Shown: positions 1 to 10,363 of the stretch, in pieces | Layout: the number at the start of each line of letters is the position of its first letter | Position numbering within the stretch: position 1 is the stretch's first letter | From: Harmothoe impar | Lineage: Eukaryota > Annelida > Polychaeta > Phyllodocida > Polynoidae | Direction of reading: 5' to 3' | DNA: 64,000 nt | Assembly: GCA_947462335.1 (NCBI GenBank) | Contig: OX381714.1 | Coordinates: forward strand, 36,108,025 to 36,172,024 | The notes under the pieces: generated by a model | What the model was told of the DNA's origin: nothing | Database searches by the model: none | The model's input: only the letters and a program-made list of their open reading frames with translations | Position numbers and translations under genes: made by a program

Positions 1-146
1 AGGTTTGAGCAGGCGCAGTCGTACTTCCGAGTCGCTCCCCAACACGTTAAGGTGAATGAGCACTGCCCCCACCGCGGTGCTTTCTGGGACGTCGTGGATG
101 AAGATCCGGTTAGAAGTGGCCTGAGGACTTGTGCATAAGCCCACTC
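1..146 (-). CDS. Partial internal exon, cadherin-like extracellular protein
   Basis: On the minus strand a pyrimidine-rich acceptor (ctttccctaacag, ending at 147) leads into a frame open to the window edge. The exon starts with two bases that complete a codon, so the intron before it is phase 1. The 48 codons end with NRIFIHDVPESTAVGAVLIH followed by LNVLGSDSEVRLRLL. The pattern hydrophobic-x-VPE-x3-VG-x-V-L, then a D-containing turn and a second strand, resembles the first half of a cadherin repeat. That assignment is by eye from a short stretch and could be wrong. The exon at 10211-10363 ends in phase 1 and joins it in frame to give Gly. CpG-rich codon use contrasts with the AT-rich surroundings. 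The rest of the gene lies beyond position 1. Confidence 0.6.
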
Positions 147-1327
147 CTGTTAGGGAAAGAAAGGGTGAAATATTATAGCAAAGGTATGATGTGATTAATC
201 ATCAATATGTGTATTTCAATGTGGAAATGCCAGAATGTATCAGGCTCCAGTAGGCGTATGTATAGGCCTATAGGCATTGCTATGGATATGAAGTTAAATT
301 TGAATGAGTATTAAACATTGTGTCTACACTTATTAGTAGGAGATTAGATTACATCATATATATGCTAATCCTCAGCATGGGTAGGATCGTATATAGGCAA
401 TGATATAAGACATAGAGAACATCCACGGCTATTTCTACCTTTCTTCCGCTAAATATGGAGAAGGAAACGTCTACTTCCATTCAATGGCTGTAATCTCTAC
501 ATTAGAATCTTGGCTCAATGTGCTTTTATAACTTTGAGAGGGTGTTCTGCTGTCTATCTAACAAACAAATGCTGGCATTAGGGTGAAGCATTGTAGTAGT
601 AGAGAAACGTTGGCCGAAGAAAGCTATATCTACAATGGTTTACTAAATCTAACTGAAAATAATTTCCTAATGAATGAAAAAAAACTTCTATGACAATCGA
701 ATCTCTGCCTATCAGTTATGATACACATTTTTGTAAGTAACCTGGGAATTAGCGACAGAGCTAACATGTTCTGTTAGTATCTGAATAACATAATACAAAT
801 AAATATGGACAATGTGAATACTGTAGGTTGTAATTCCCCTGTGCCCTTGGCACCAATGCACACTTTGAAACACATGGATGGACATCCCATAATAATGTGT
901 GGAAAAACAAAATGGTGGTATATAAGGTAACGACAACATCGACTAACCACGTAGAAGCATTACGCTGAGGCCTCATCACGGAGTCAACGTAACGTTCTCA
1001 CAATGTCACAACACCCTACAGGAATCACCAGGGCTGGTGATGAAACTCTTTTCACATAATATTCAACATGCATAAGTATATCCAAGTGTTCTCTTGCTTA
1101 AGTCTTTCTAGGCGCATAGTGTATGCTCATAAGTCATATGTTTACTTCATCATACAGAATAGAAAGAGTGGAACCCCCCCCCCCTCCCAAAAAAAGAGAA
1201 CTACATAGAAGAAACAGAAAGAGAAGAAACAGGAAAACAGAAGTGGGATACAAAATCAGAAGCTGATAACACACCCTGGATAACATGACAATGTTTGATT
1301 TACACTTTCCATTTTCTCTCAATGGCC

Positions 1328-1533
1328 ATTTAAAGGCCGCACAGTGATATGATGATGCTGTAGAATGCTGCATTCAAGCACCATGTAGACCTTGCAGGGT
1401 TGATACACTCCCGAACGTTGCGCCGGGATGCAGTCCTGGTAGTGCATGTAGTCACTAATACAACTGCACCTGCGCACTCATGCATCATGACAACAAATCA
1501 CATGAAAGCACTATGCTGCCATTAACGGGTTAA
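1328..1533. mobile_element. TTAA-type MITE, copy 1
   Basis: The ends are tttaaaggccgc and the form gccattaacgggttaa. Inside are the family words: tgctgcattcaag, gttgatacactcccg and gcactcatgcatcatgac. It is a decayed copy of the ten-copy family best defined at 19673-19869. Confidence 0.6.
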
Positions 1534-2194
1534 GCTGAGTCAATGCTTGACTGGAGCAGGTGTTAGCTGAGATCTACACAAAAAAGAACCCAGTTCTTGG
1601 CTGTCTTGTAGAGTGGGCATGAATTATACATGGCTCTCTTTAGTCGGCCTATACCCACATCCACCTGACACCCCAGGCTTTGTTTCCACACAAATTTCCC
1701 ATTCTTACAGGTCAAAGGTTCTACGTATAGGCATATGGTTTCCTAGTTGACGTAAGAATCCCATCGTTATACGTCAGAGAACTTTTATGATGAGGTCATT
1801 CTGTATGTGCTTGGAAAACACTTAGTATGCATAGTGATTTTCTTGACCTCGTTTTTATCAAATAAGTTCATTGTACACTCCATTATACAGTAAGATAAAT
1901 GCACATGTACTCGTGTTTCAGAATGCTTGAGAGGTAAAGAGGAGAAAAGGAGAAGAGAAAAAGAACCTAGAAGTAATCGGCAACACGTGTAGCCTAGTTT
2001 GTTTGCTTTTCCTTTCTTCCTTTTTGGAGTATTTCTTGTAGGTGGTAGGGCCCTTGACACACTAACAGTATCGGTCCTTATCAATGCAACTCTCAAAAAA
2101 GTCCCTTCTCTGTTTTTAGCCCCCATGTCTCCAGCATGAGCTCATTTTGCATAAATGAGTGTTGCCAACGCAGTTAGGGAAAATTACATTGACA

Positions 2195-2300
2195 CTTTAA
2201 AGTCACATGGCGGCCATGTGACCAGTCAACGAGAATAAGTTAATGAACCCAGGTCACATGGTAACTCCCCTCTCCTCTGATTGGTTGAGGTTAGCTCCCT
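2195..2300. promoter_or_regulatory. E-box palindrome with CCAAT box
   Basis: Positions 2202-2222 form a perfect palindrome: GTCACATGGC, one central base, then its reverse complement. It carries two opposed GTCACATG (USF/MITF/TFE-type) sites. A third GGTCACATGG follows at about 2252, and an inverted CCAAT box (ctgattggttg) at about 2277. The cluster looks like a promoter or enhancer. No exon is seen next to it. Confidence 0.4.
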
Positions 2301-4270
2301 CAAAAATGAATCAGTATTGATCGGTAATTTCGTGATTACTCGCCGGCAAGGTGTTAGGGTTGTTTGTGAGGGGGGAGTTCATTGAATTGCACACATTGTA
2401 AGTGGTACCTTTACCCAACCAGCCTCCAACCTAAACCCTGTTCAGTTTTTAGGTGTTCTGAAGCTAGGCTAAAACTTGGATATTACCGATGAAAAAGCAT
2501 ACCCATATATCGGGTATACTTTAAATAGTTTATGAGTATACCACTTGTATACCTTGTACCTTGATTCAAGAAGATAACCCACTGATAGATAGGACACTAC
2601 TGCTAGGCACCCCCATAGAGTTACAATGTTCTATGGTATTAAAGCATAACGGAGGAGAATAGATGAATGAATCTTAGTTGTTCATAATGAACATAATAGT
2701 AATTATTATATTTTCTGATGGTTCCTGTAATTACCTAGTCTGTCGGTTCTCTTTCCCATCTTCTCTGACAACATGCTGATTTACCTATGTGGACAAGGTA
2801 GGCCCTTCTTTACAAGATTCAGGAAATTGTATTGATCCATCCATGAAACCAACTGCCAATCTTGCTGGCTGTTGCTTAGTCATGGAGCCCCAATATTTGG
2901 ATGGATGCTTAATTTCCACACCTGTAACCGTATGTGGGGAAACATGGCAGTTCCTATTCATAAAGTCATCCTAGACTGGTTAATGATATGACCTCAAAAG
3001 GTATGATACCAGGCGGGATAAAGAGTGTTTCCTGTGATTATCACCCCCTGGACTTGGGTAAAACCCCAATTTAAAGCTTCTCATTGTCATAAGACTAATG
3101 TTAAAATACATTGTACGTTTCATTAAATCCCCGTATTATTCCCTAATGTCACGACCATAATCTCAACTTACAAGAACAAGGAACTTGAGGTAGTTGTTCT
3201 TGGTGGTAATAAGAAGGAATAAAATCATAGAAGCTGACACTTTACAGCTGGTTAATTCCCCTTAGACACATTCCTCAAATCCGTCCTCATCTCTGCAAGT
3301 TGAGGTATCAAGACATCTAAAACTTATACCAGATTAGATTAAATTCTGATAAGCAAGTGCCAAAACAGGGCGATAATCAGGGAGTTAGTACCAATAAGGT
3401 GGTTCTTATGTAGTACAATGACTCAGCGACTTTTAAAAGCAGTTCATTTCAATCAATATTCAAGCTGGAAATGAGTCATTTTTCATTAACATCCCGCTGG
3501 TCCTCGAATACAAATCAAAGTGAAATGAAATAGATTGTTCCAGACAAAACAATTGTAGTTATTATCGGATTTCATTACTTTTTTCAAATATGTATGATGT
3601 GCTCTGATGTCTATTGATTTTATGGATGAAAAAATCAGCATTAATTATATAAAAGTCTGTAGGCTTCCACCCTTTAAAAAAACACGTGAATATCTTCCGG
3701 CAGACTTTGCATACTAAGATTTGATGGTTATGATGTAGAGCTAGTCCAAGTTCTACAGAGCTGATCTCATTAAAACTTCATGGCCATTTCAAGTTCACAT
3801 CCTGTATGTATTCGGCCTGAATAAGAGGACATGGTACCAGAAATCCACCATATAATTCATACTACCATCATACATGTCACAGCAAACACCATTATAACTC
3901 AATCTAGCCATTGAGCTGCTCCTCCAGATGCTCAACATCATGTCACCCCCACCCCACCTGCTCATGAGTACCTCTAGACCACTTTCCCACGTCTGTACCT
4001 CACGCGCTATTCTCATGACGCCCATGGACCCTGACCCCCTCCCTGCAGCGTGCATTACTCTACCTTTCTAATCATGGCCAACCAACAACACTGGGATGTC
4101 GCCAGCCCTGATAGGAAGCACCTTCTGTGGGCACACCAAGGACAAAGCTTAAAAGGGTGTAGGAGAAAGTAGAGTACACTTCTGAGTTGTTGGCGGACAT
4201 GATTTCTTTATTTTGTGTGGATGTGGGTGTGAAGGTTCTGGTGCTATACAGGAATAATCATGTTCCTCAG

Positions 4271-4500
4271 ATGCTGCATGATGGCCAGCAGGTGCTGCAG
4301 GATGGCCAGCAGGTGCTGCAGGATGGCCAGCAGGTGCTGTATGATGGCCAGCAGGTGCTGCAGGATGGCCAGCAAGTGCTGCATGATGGCATCAGTTGCT
4401 GCATGATAGATATCAGATGCAGCAAGATAGCCATCAGATGCAGCAAGAGAGCCATCAGACGCTGCAAGATGTATAGCCATCAGTACCATCAGATGTTGCA
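4271..4500. repeat. 21-bp minisatellite
   Basis: The tandem unit is about gatggccagcaggtgctgca. Roughly six units are near-perfect (4271-4400); units after that have drifted to forms such as agccatcagatgcagcaag. Because 21 is a multiple of three, the array is open in several frames on both strands, reading as heptapeptide repeats (QVLQDGQ on plus). I see no start, splice site or flanking exon that makes it coding. Confidence 0.85.
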
Positions 4501-4697
4501 GGATATGTGTCTGGCCATATGACAACAGTTCTATATTATTGTCTGACCTATAGCTACAGATACAGACATGGACCAGCCTCTGCTACCTCTAGCTACCACC
4601 TCTACATGAGTATCTACTCAGCCTAGGATCTCCCCCACCTGGAGTAATGCCACCTTAACGGAGACCTACTTTATCACTGCACCCTGGAGGAGGAGAT

Positions 4698-6357
4698 GTG
4701 AGGCCCCTATCCCTCAAAAGGCCCCTATCCCTCAAAATTGGTCCGTTTGAGGGATAGGGACCAGGTGAAGTCCCTATGTGCCAAACAGCCCCTATCCCTC
4801 AAAACGGTTTGAGACATAGGGCCCATGTGAAGTCCCAAAGCCACAAATATTTTTTCCATGTCCCTATCCCTCAAAATGGTCTGAAAACTATTTGAAACAT
4901 AGGGTCTATGTGAAGTCTCTAAAGCTCAAAATGGTGCTTTCCAAGCCGTTTTAATTGTGTTATTAGGGCGGGCTGATTCTCTGCCCACAGCAGGAGGTTG
5001 AGGATTCAGGGGAGGGGAATGTTGAAGATTAGGTTGAAATAAGGGTTGGAATCCAGTAAACAAAAAATGTCATACAACATTATATGACGTTTCTCTATGG
5101 CTCCTTATTACGGCAAAACGTTGTATAATATTTTGACTGAAACAAAAAAAAATTATCATGTGCATATCTGGAATCACGTGTGGTCGGGAGTATTTAACTG
5201 AATCGTATTTAGTTTGGTCCTCCCACCAAGGCCTCCCACCAAGCCCTGCATTCCTTAAAATCGACATGTGACCTTGGGACCCTCCCCCAATCAAGGGCCC
5301 CAGAGGTCAACATCCCAGTGGTCGGCAACTCTCCATATCTTATAAAGGTTTTTGATGGATAGGGGCCATCCATTAATTACATACGCACATTTTTGCCCAA
5401 AATGGACCCCCCCACCCCCCCTGTTGCACCATGTACGCATTTGGACTACCCCCCCCCCCCCCTTTGCGTACATACGCATTTCACTTTGACCCCCCCCCCC
5501 CGACGTGATAAAAGAAAGGGGTGTAATAAAATTCACAGGGGAACGTTTAGGGCAAAAAAAAGGGGAGGAATTTATTTTTCTACCTGTCTCTTATGGGGTG
5601 GGGGGCATGGAGAATTTTCAAAGCACAGCAATTTTTTTGACCCCCCCCCCTTCCACCTACCACCAATAAGACCATAGAAACCTAGAACCCCTGTAGGAGG
5701 GGTAGAACATGAGATAAGACGCCATGATTGGGGAGTAAAAACTAAATCAGTGGCATAGGGAAGGGGGCCGCTCCTCCCACCCATCCCCCTATCACAGAAG
5801 AGGATGGGGGCGGTGGGCGGAATATATTTGGGTCTCCCCAAATTTGCCAAGACCCTATAATACAATACACAAAATTCCATACGAAAGTTAGTTTAGGGGT
5901 GTAAGAAAATTTTCAAAAATTAGTTGGATATTTGCACCTAAAGTGTAGCAATATCAAACCAAAATGACCAGAAAATCGGCCCTTATGCGTACACAATGCG
6001 TATGCCAAAATGGGCCTGGACCCCCCCACCTCCCTGTACGCATCTGTACGCATTTGGCCTGACCCCCCCCCACCCCCCCTAGATGCGTATGTAATTAATG
6101 GACGGCCCCATAGGGCTTTTGATACTTAGGGATTGTTTGTAGGATAGGGGCCTGACATGTCCCTATCCCTCAAATGGCCCCTATCCTACAAATATTTGTG
6201 AGATAGGGGCTGTTTACATGTGGTCCCTATGTCTCAAAATTTTGTGGGTTAGGGACTTTTTGCTATATAGGGACCTGAGGTGGGCCCTAAGTCTCAAACG
6301 GCCCCTATCTCACAAATATTTGAGGGATAGGGGCCTTTTGAGGGATAGGGGCCTCAC
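4698..6357. mobile_element. Non-autonomous TIR transposon, GTSAGGCCC family, member 1
   Basis: The left end reads GTGAGGCCCCTATCCCTCAA and the right end is its reverse complement. Subterminal regions repeat the word CCCTATCCCTCAAAA in both orientations (4698-4930 and 6120-6357). The flanking heptamers are aggagat (4691-4697) and aggagac (6358-6364), probably a 7-bp target duplication with one change. There is no transposase ORF. The ends and duplication length match the larger element at 40339-48130. A second element sits inside at 5362-6109. Confidence 0.75.
5362..6109. mobile_element. Nested MITE with GGGGCC[A/G]TCCATTAATTACA ends
   Basis: The 26-bp inverted ends begin GGGGCC, then A or G, then TCCATTAATTACA and TACGCA, with that single mismatch. 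The flanking trinucleotide ata occurs on each side (5359-5361 and 6110-6112). The interior is dominated by long poly-C runs with ACGCATTT words in opposite orientations, plus a G-rich centre. There is no coding capacity. It lies inside the element at 4698-6357, so it inserted later. Confidence 0.75.
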
Positions 6358-7799
6358 AGGAGACAGACAGTGGTGGGGCCGTGTGAACAAGGGGTGCGGC
6401 GGGGCAAGAGGACTATGTGCCGAAATGACAGCCGGCCCGGCGCGTGCCAACCCCCTGCTTTGTCAGTTGGGTCCCGCTGGCAGGGGAGGAAGGGGGAGGC
6501 TTCTTGTCCCTCCACCCCACCCCCTCACACTCACACACATAACCAACACAACATGGTCACAACATTGATTGACTGGCTGCCACCCAGACTTTATACGCGG
6601 ATGGGGTGGGGAGGATAGGAGAAGGAACAGGAGGGCAGGGTGTGTGAATCACTGTTAACAGTAACGGCTATGGTGTAGGGTGCCCTACTGATGGCTGGTT
6701 TCAATGTCCTCAGGCATAGAGTGGCAAGATGTAAAAAACATTGAAACCTGTATCCATTTTTGCGTCTTGCATAAGGTGGCTCAAAATTAACTGAAGTGGC
6801 TAAAAACTAACCCATAAAAACCGTTTATTCTTATAATCTTTCACAATGACGTGAGTGGCTATGAGAAGGCACTTATGTGGCTTCTCGAAGTTCTAGGATT
6901 TGGTGCACTGGGGCTATATCTAGATCAATTGGAATAATATTATAAACCTAGTAAATTCATTTCAATGCACCTACAATATTTTATAGTTCATACTATCGGT
7001 GAAACACATAATACAGAACTCATAGAGCCAAGAGGTGAAGTATATATTTGCTGCACTGAAATAAAATGTTGCCTCGCACTTTTATAAATCAATAATAAAT
7101 AGAAAAAAAGACACATCTATAGGTAGGGCTACATGTACCACACAACATCAGTCTTCTGAAAACAGAATGGCTTTTAAACTTCAGAGGCTGTGTCCCTATG
7201 ACTGCAGCTATTTCTTGCAAGAACATGTTATGTAACAATAAGGCCATCAATATGGCTTATATGTAGTACGTGTTTAATATAATTTATTTAATAATAATAT
7301 CTCTTATGGTTGGAACAATGTGAAGCATTTGCAAGATGTCAGCAAGCAATGGAACACAGCCTCAGAAATAAATTCAAAAAATCATTTCTAAAATACATGA
7401 AGTCAATAGCAGCCTATTTCAACCTAAAAAGGAAAGAGACAGCAAAATGTGTAAAAAATATGAAGGCTGTGATGACTGTGGTGCTTCCGTGGCAATTTGG
7501 TTATAAGTTCCTAGGACACTATCTCCTATTACTGTTTCCCTAAAGTAATGAAATTTAGGAAATTTTGCTTTTGAATAGGCAGAAAATGGCAACGTCAGCA
7601 AAAACAGCTTAGCCATTTAGAAATGGGTACGTTGGCTGCAGCTACCTTGGCCATTTCCGTCCACCCTGTCCAAGTCACATCAATTCCATGGCGGGTAATC
7701 TTAATAATCTTTCCGGAAATACCAATGCTTTACTAACGAATTTGTGTCAAAAGCTGGCTTACTAAAGTGTAAGCTACAAATACCTCACCTCCCTGCCAC

Positions 7800-7945
7800 A
7801 CTCCCAGCACACAGCGCATGCGCAACCCCATACTTTCGCCTCACTTCAACCAATCATAAACAACTTCCGGTGCCATCTACCAATCAGAAGGTACCTAACA
7901 AACCAGACGACATTAAGGGGTGTACCTTGTGGCGGGAAAACTCAC
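7800..7945. promoter_or_regulatory. CpG promoter-like cluster (NRF1, CCAAT x2, ETS, E2F)
   Basis: Within 130 bp lie a perfect NRF1 palindrome GCGCATGCGC (7814-7823), CCAAT boxes at 7850-7854 and 7880-7884, an ETS core ACTTCCGG (7863-7870) and an E2F-type GGCGGGAAA (7931-7939). Such a combination is typical of housekeeping promoters without a TATA box. Direction is unknown. It lies inside the predicted intron of the minus-strand cadherin-like gene. Confidence 0.6.
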
Positions 7946-8279
7946 CTGTGATGTTTGTAACGGACCCCATGAGTCCTGGAACTAATGAATCATGTCGAAA
8001 TGCTTTTCATCTTTTTGTTTTAACAGTGTTATTACACATCGAACGCTGTTGCAAATACCTTTTCCACCATAACTCAATAATACAACGCATGTAGGCTTAT
8101 TCATTGCCTTTATAACCTACCAAACGCCTGTTTACTACCATTTGGCGGTCCTTTACAATGACTGGATTGTTAACACAATCATATAGAAAGAAGAATTAGG
8201 AAACATGTTAGCAGCTCTCCAAAATCCAAACACTTTACAACCCTGAAAACAACTAGGCCTAATCACCCAGTCGCTTACT

Positions 8280-8540
8280 GGAACACAAACGCTCCTGGAC
8301 GAGATCTCATGGGAGTTGCGTGTCTAAAGTGACCCCGGTCTAACCCGGAAATGGAACTCTGGCGGCGACTGTCCCGCAGAAAACGGGCGATAATTGGTGA
8401 AAGGAAGACTGGTGTCGGCTTTAACTGACACTGGTCCAAAGACTGTGTGTGAGTAGCTGGTGCCAGCACGACACAGGCTGATTTGCTGAGACGACAAGTC
8501 CTCACCACTGGTGGATGACAAGGCAAAATGCCAAATAATT
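8280..8540. promoter_or_regulatory. GC-rich island, promoter or exon
   Basis: This CpG-containing block has an ETS-type CCGGAA (8345-8350) and an inverted CCAAT (8393-8397). On the minus strand two frames stay open for about 60 to 80 codons after a possible acceptor (catccaccag), and one ends in a TAG near 8324. I cannot decide between the upstream part of the 7.8-kb promoter, a noncoding first exon and a coding exon. Confidence 0.3.
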
Positions 8541-10210
8541 CTATGTAATGTGTAGGCGGTGGAATAGTTCACATGCAGGGGGATCAAGAAATTATGTTTG
8601 TGATTTGATTTATAAGATTAAAATTTTCTAGATATGTTCACGCTATAGTATTAGAAATGAGAATACATTTTGGCGTATGCATACGTTTGTAATATTTTCT
8701 GTTTGTGGGTCTAAGCTGGAAGTGTCATTGGCTTGTAAATTATTGCATGTACTTCAACATTGACAATGTGGGGTTTCATTATTATGCAAGAGCCCCATTG
8801 ATTTTTAATTTGAATATGAGTGCTGTTCTGGAATTTTGACCTTGACTAGAAACCCACAGAAACGTTCAGTATATAGTTATATTAATATTTGATCATGACT
8901 TTGGATTCAAAAGGGATTCAGACCTTTCCAATCTTATATGAAAGTCTCTAAATTGATATTAGCATGTGAAATTAATACCTGTGTGAATGCACCATTGTAA
9001 AGTGGAATCAGAGGCCTGAATGAATAGGTATAGTGTAGGGTTGAGGGGTGTGGATGATGGTGGTGGGGTTGTTGGTCAATAGACTGAGAGTGATGCCTGG
9101 AGGACTAAGCATTGTCCGACTAATGAGAACCAGTGGGAAGCACACCACACGTGTTATGGACGTAGACATGTGGACACAGGCCATGTTGAGTCACACTGGT
9201 CATGACCCTGTACATTAGTAATAGTTTGTCTGTACACCATGTGGACAAGCCCATGTTGGGATTGTGGGTGTGCATGATTTAGGTATAGCGTTACCATCTG
9301 GGAATCTCCCTAAATTTCCAAACCATTGTCTTGTGAGCATGGAAATATATACCAGGTATACATGCACCTTTGAACGTTTAGATCGTGATTCCTGCCCGGT
9401 CAGCAGACTCATCAATTTCAAAATTCGAAAAATATGGGTTATTGTTCAAATATTTATTGAGCATTCTCTGGCATTTTACTATTTTCTCTTTGCGGCAGGA
9501 AAAGTAATTTTGATGTTCTGCTTAAAGGGGATATTTTAACTTTCGACAACCACAACATTTGGTGTGGAAAATGTACATTACTTGTTATTTATATACCGGT
9601 ACTTAAATTATCCATAACCACATCCATGTGGGCAAGGAATGGATAGTTGTGGAGGTGGAGGGGTGTCTTGGGGGTTTAAGTGGTGAGAGAACCACCATAA
9701 GGGCCACTCAGGTGCTGGAGGAGGTATGTGGAGGGTGGTGTTGTGGGGGGGGGGGGTTATGGTGCACTATTGGAAATATGCTTGGCCTCTGCTCTAAGCA
9801 GGTGGAACTAATTAGTGCCCTGTGAGCAGACTATTGATACAGGTAATATAAACTGGTACTCTCGGTGCAAAACCTGGACCAACAGTTATACTGTGAGCCA
9901 TATCGATGTGAGGATTATATGTCTCAAATATCCCCAAGGCATACTCTATCCAATATTGCAAATGAAATCTCTTATTAAGGTTTGTAAATATGACTCCCTT
10001 TATGATATTGAAAAGAACGGGTGATGAAATTGTATGAACCTGAATATGAGACTTGGTAGCCTCCGGCATACATCTGGGATATCAAATACCTTAGCATTTT
10101 CAGGGAAGCAGCCACAAGACCAGTACTGCTAAATATTAATGTATAACCCAACTTGAGTTTATATGGCCTTTGTTCTGTGAATATTAATAAATGATGTTGT
10201 CAAAACCTAC

Positions 10211-10363
10211 CTCCACTCTGTTGTAGGCCCTGGGCGTTGACGTAACACGTCATGACCAACAGGAAGACAGCTGCCCGCACCCCAGACCGAAGCGACTCCT
10301 GGTGGCCGCGTGGTAACAACTTAAAGGACGCCATCTTGGATTTGGTTGATTTCCGGGTCGTCC
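10211..10363 (-). CDS. Signal-peptide exon, start of the same secreted or membrane gene
   Basis: The minus-strand exon is bounded by an acceptor (tttttatcctcag, ending at 10364) and a donor gtaggt (10205-10210). An ATG at 10334 sits in a good context (CCAAGATGG) that also matches a YY1 site (CGCCATCTTGG on plus). It opens 41 codons beginning MASFKLLPRG, a basic N-region followed by the hydrophobic core AAVFLLVMTC and a plausible cleavage after NAQ. The exon ends in phase 1, exactly what the exon at 1-146 needs. The acceptor implies an upstream 5' UTR exon. The frame is also open back to the acceptor, starting in phase 1, so an internal-exon reading is possible, but a signal peptide at the N-terminus is simpler. 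Further exons may lie in the 10-kb interval between the two. Confidence 0.6.

Larger units (their letters stand above)
147..10210 (-). other. Large intron (at least part) of the cadherin-like gene
   Basis: This is the interval between two phase-matched exons on the minus strand. It holds a MITE copy, a palindromic regulatory block, a minisatellite, a nested TIR transposon pair and a CpG promoter-like cluster, listed separately. Poly-C and poly-G runs occur at about 1176 and 9739. No other exon is convincing. The promoter-like block near 7.8 kb could serve an internal transcript or an alternative first exon. Confidence 0.45.

Noticed and set aside
4187..4525. Frames of 93 to 111 codons over the minisatellite
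   Set aside because: The open frame follows from the 21-bp unit length; frames on both strands are equally open.
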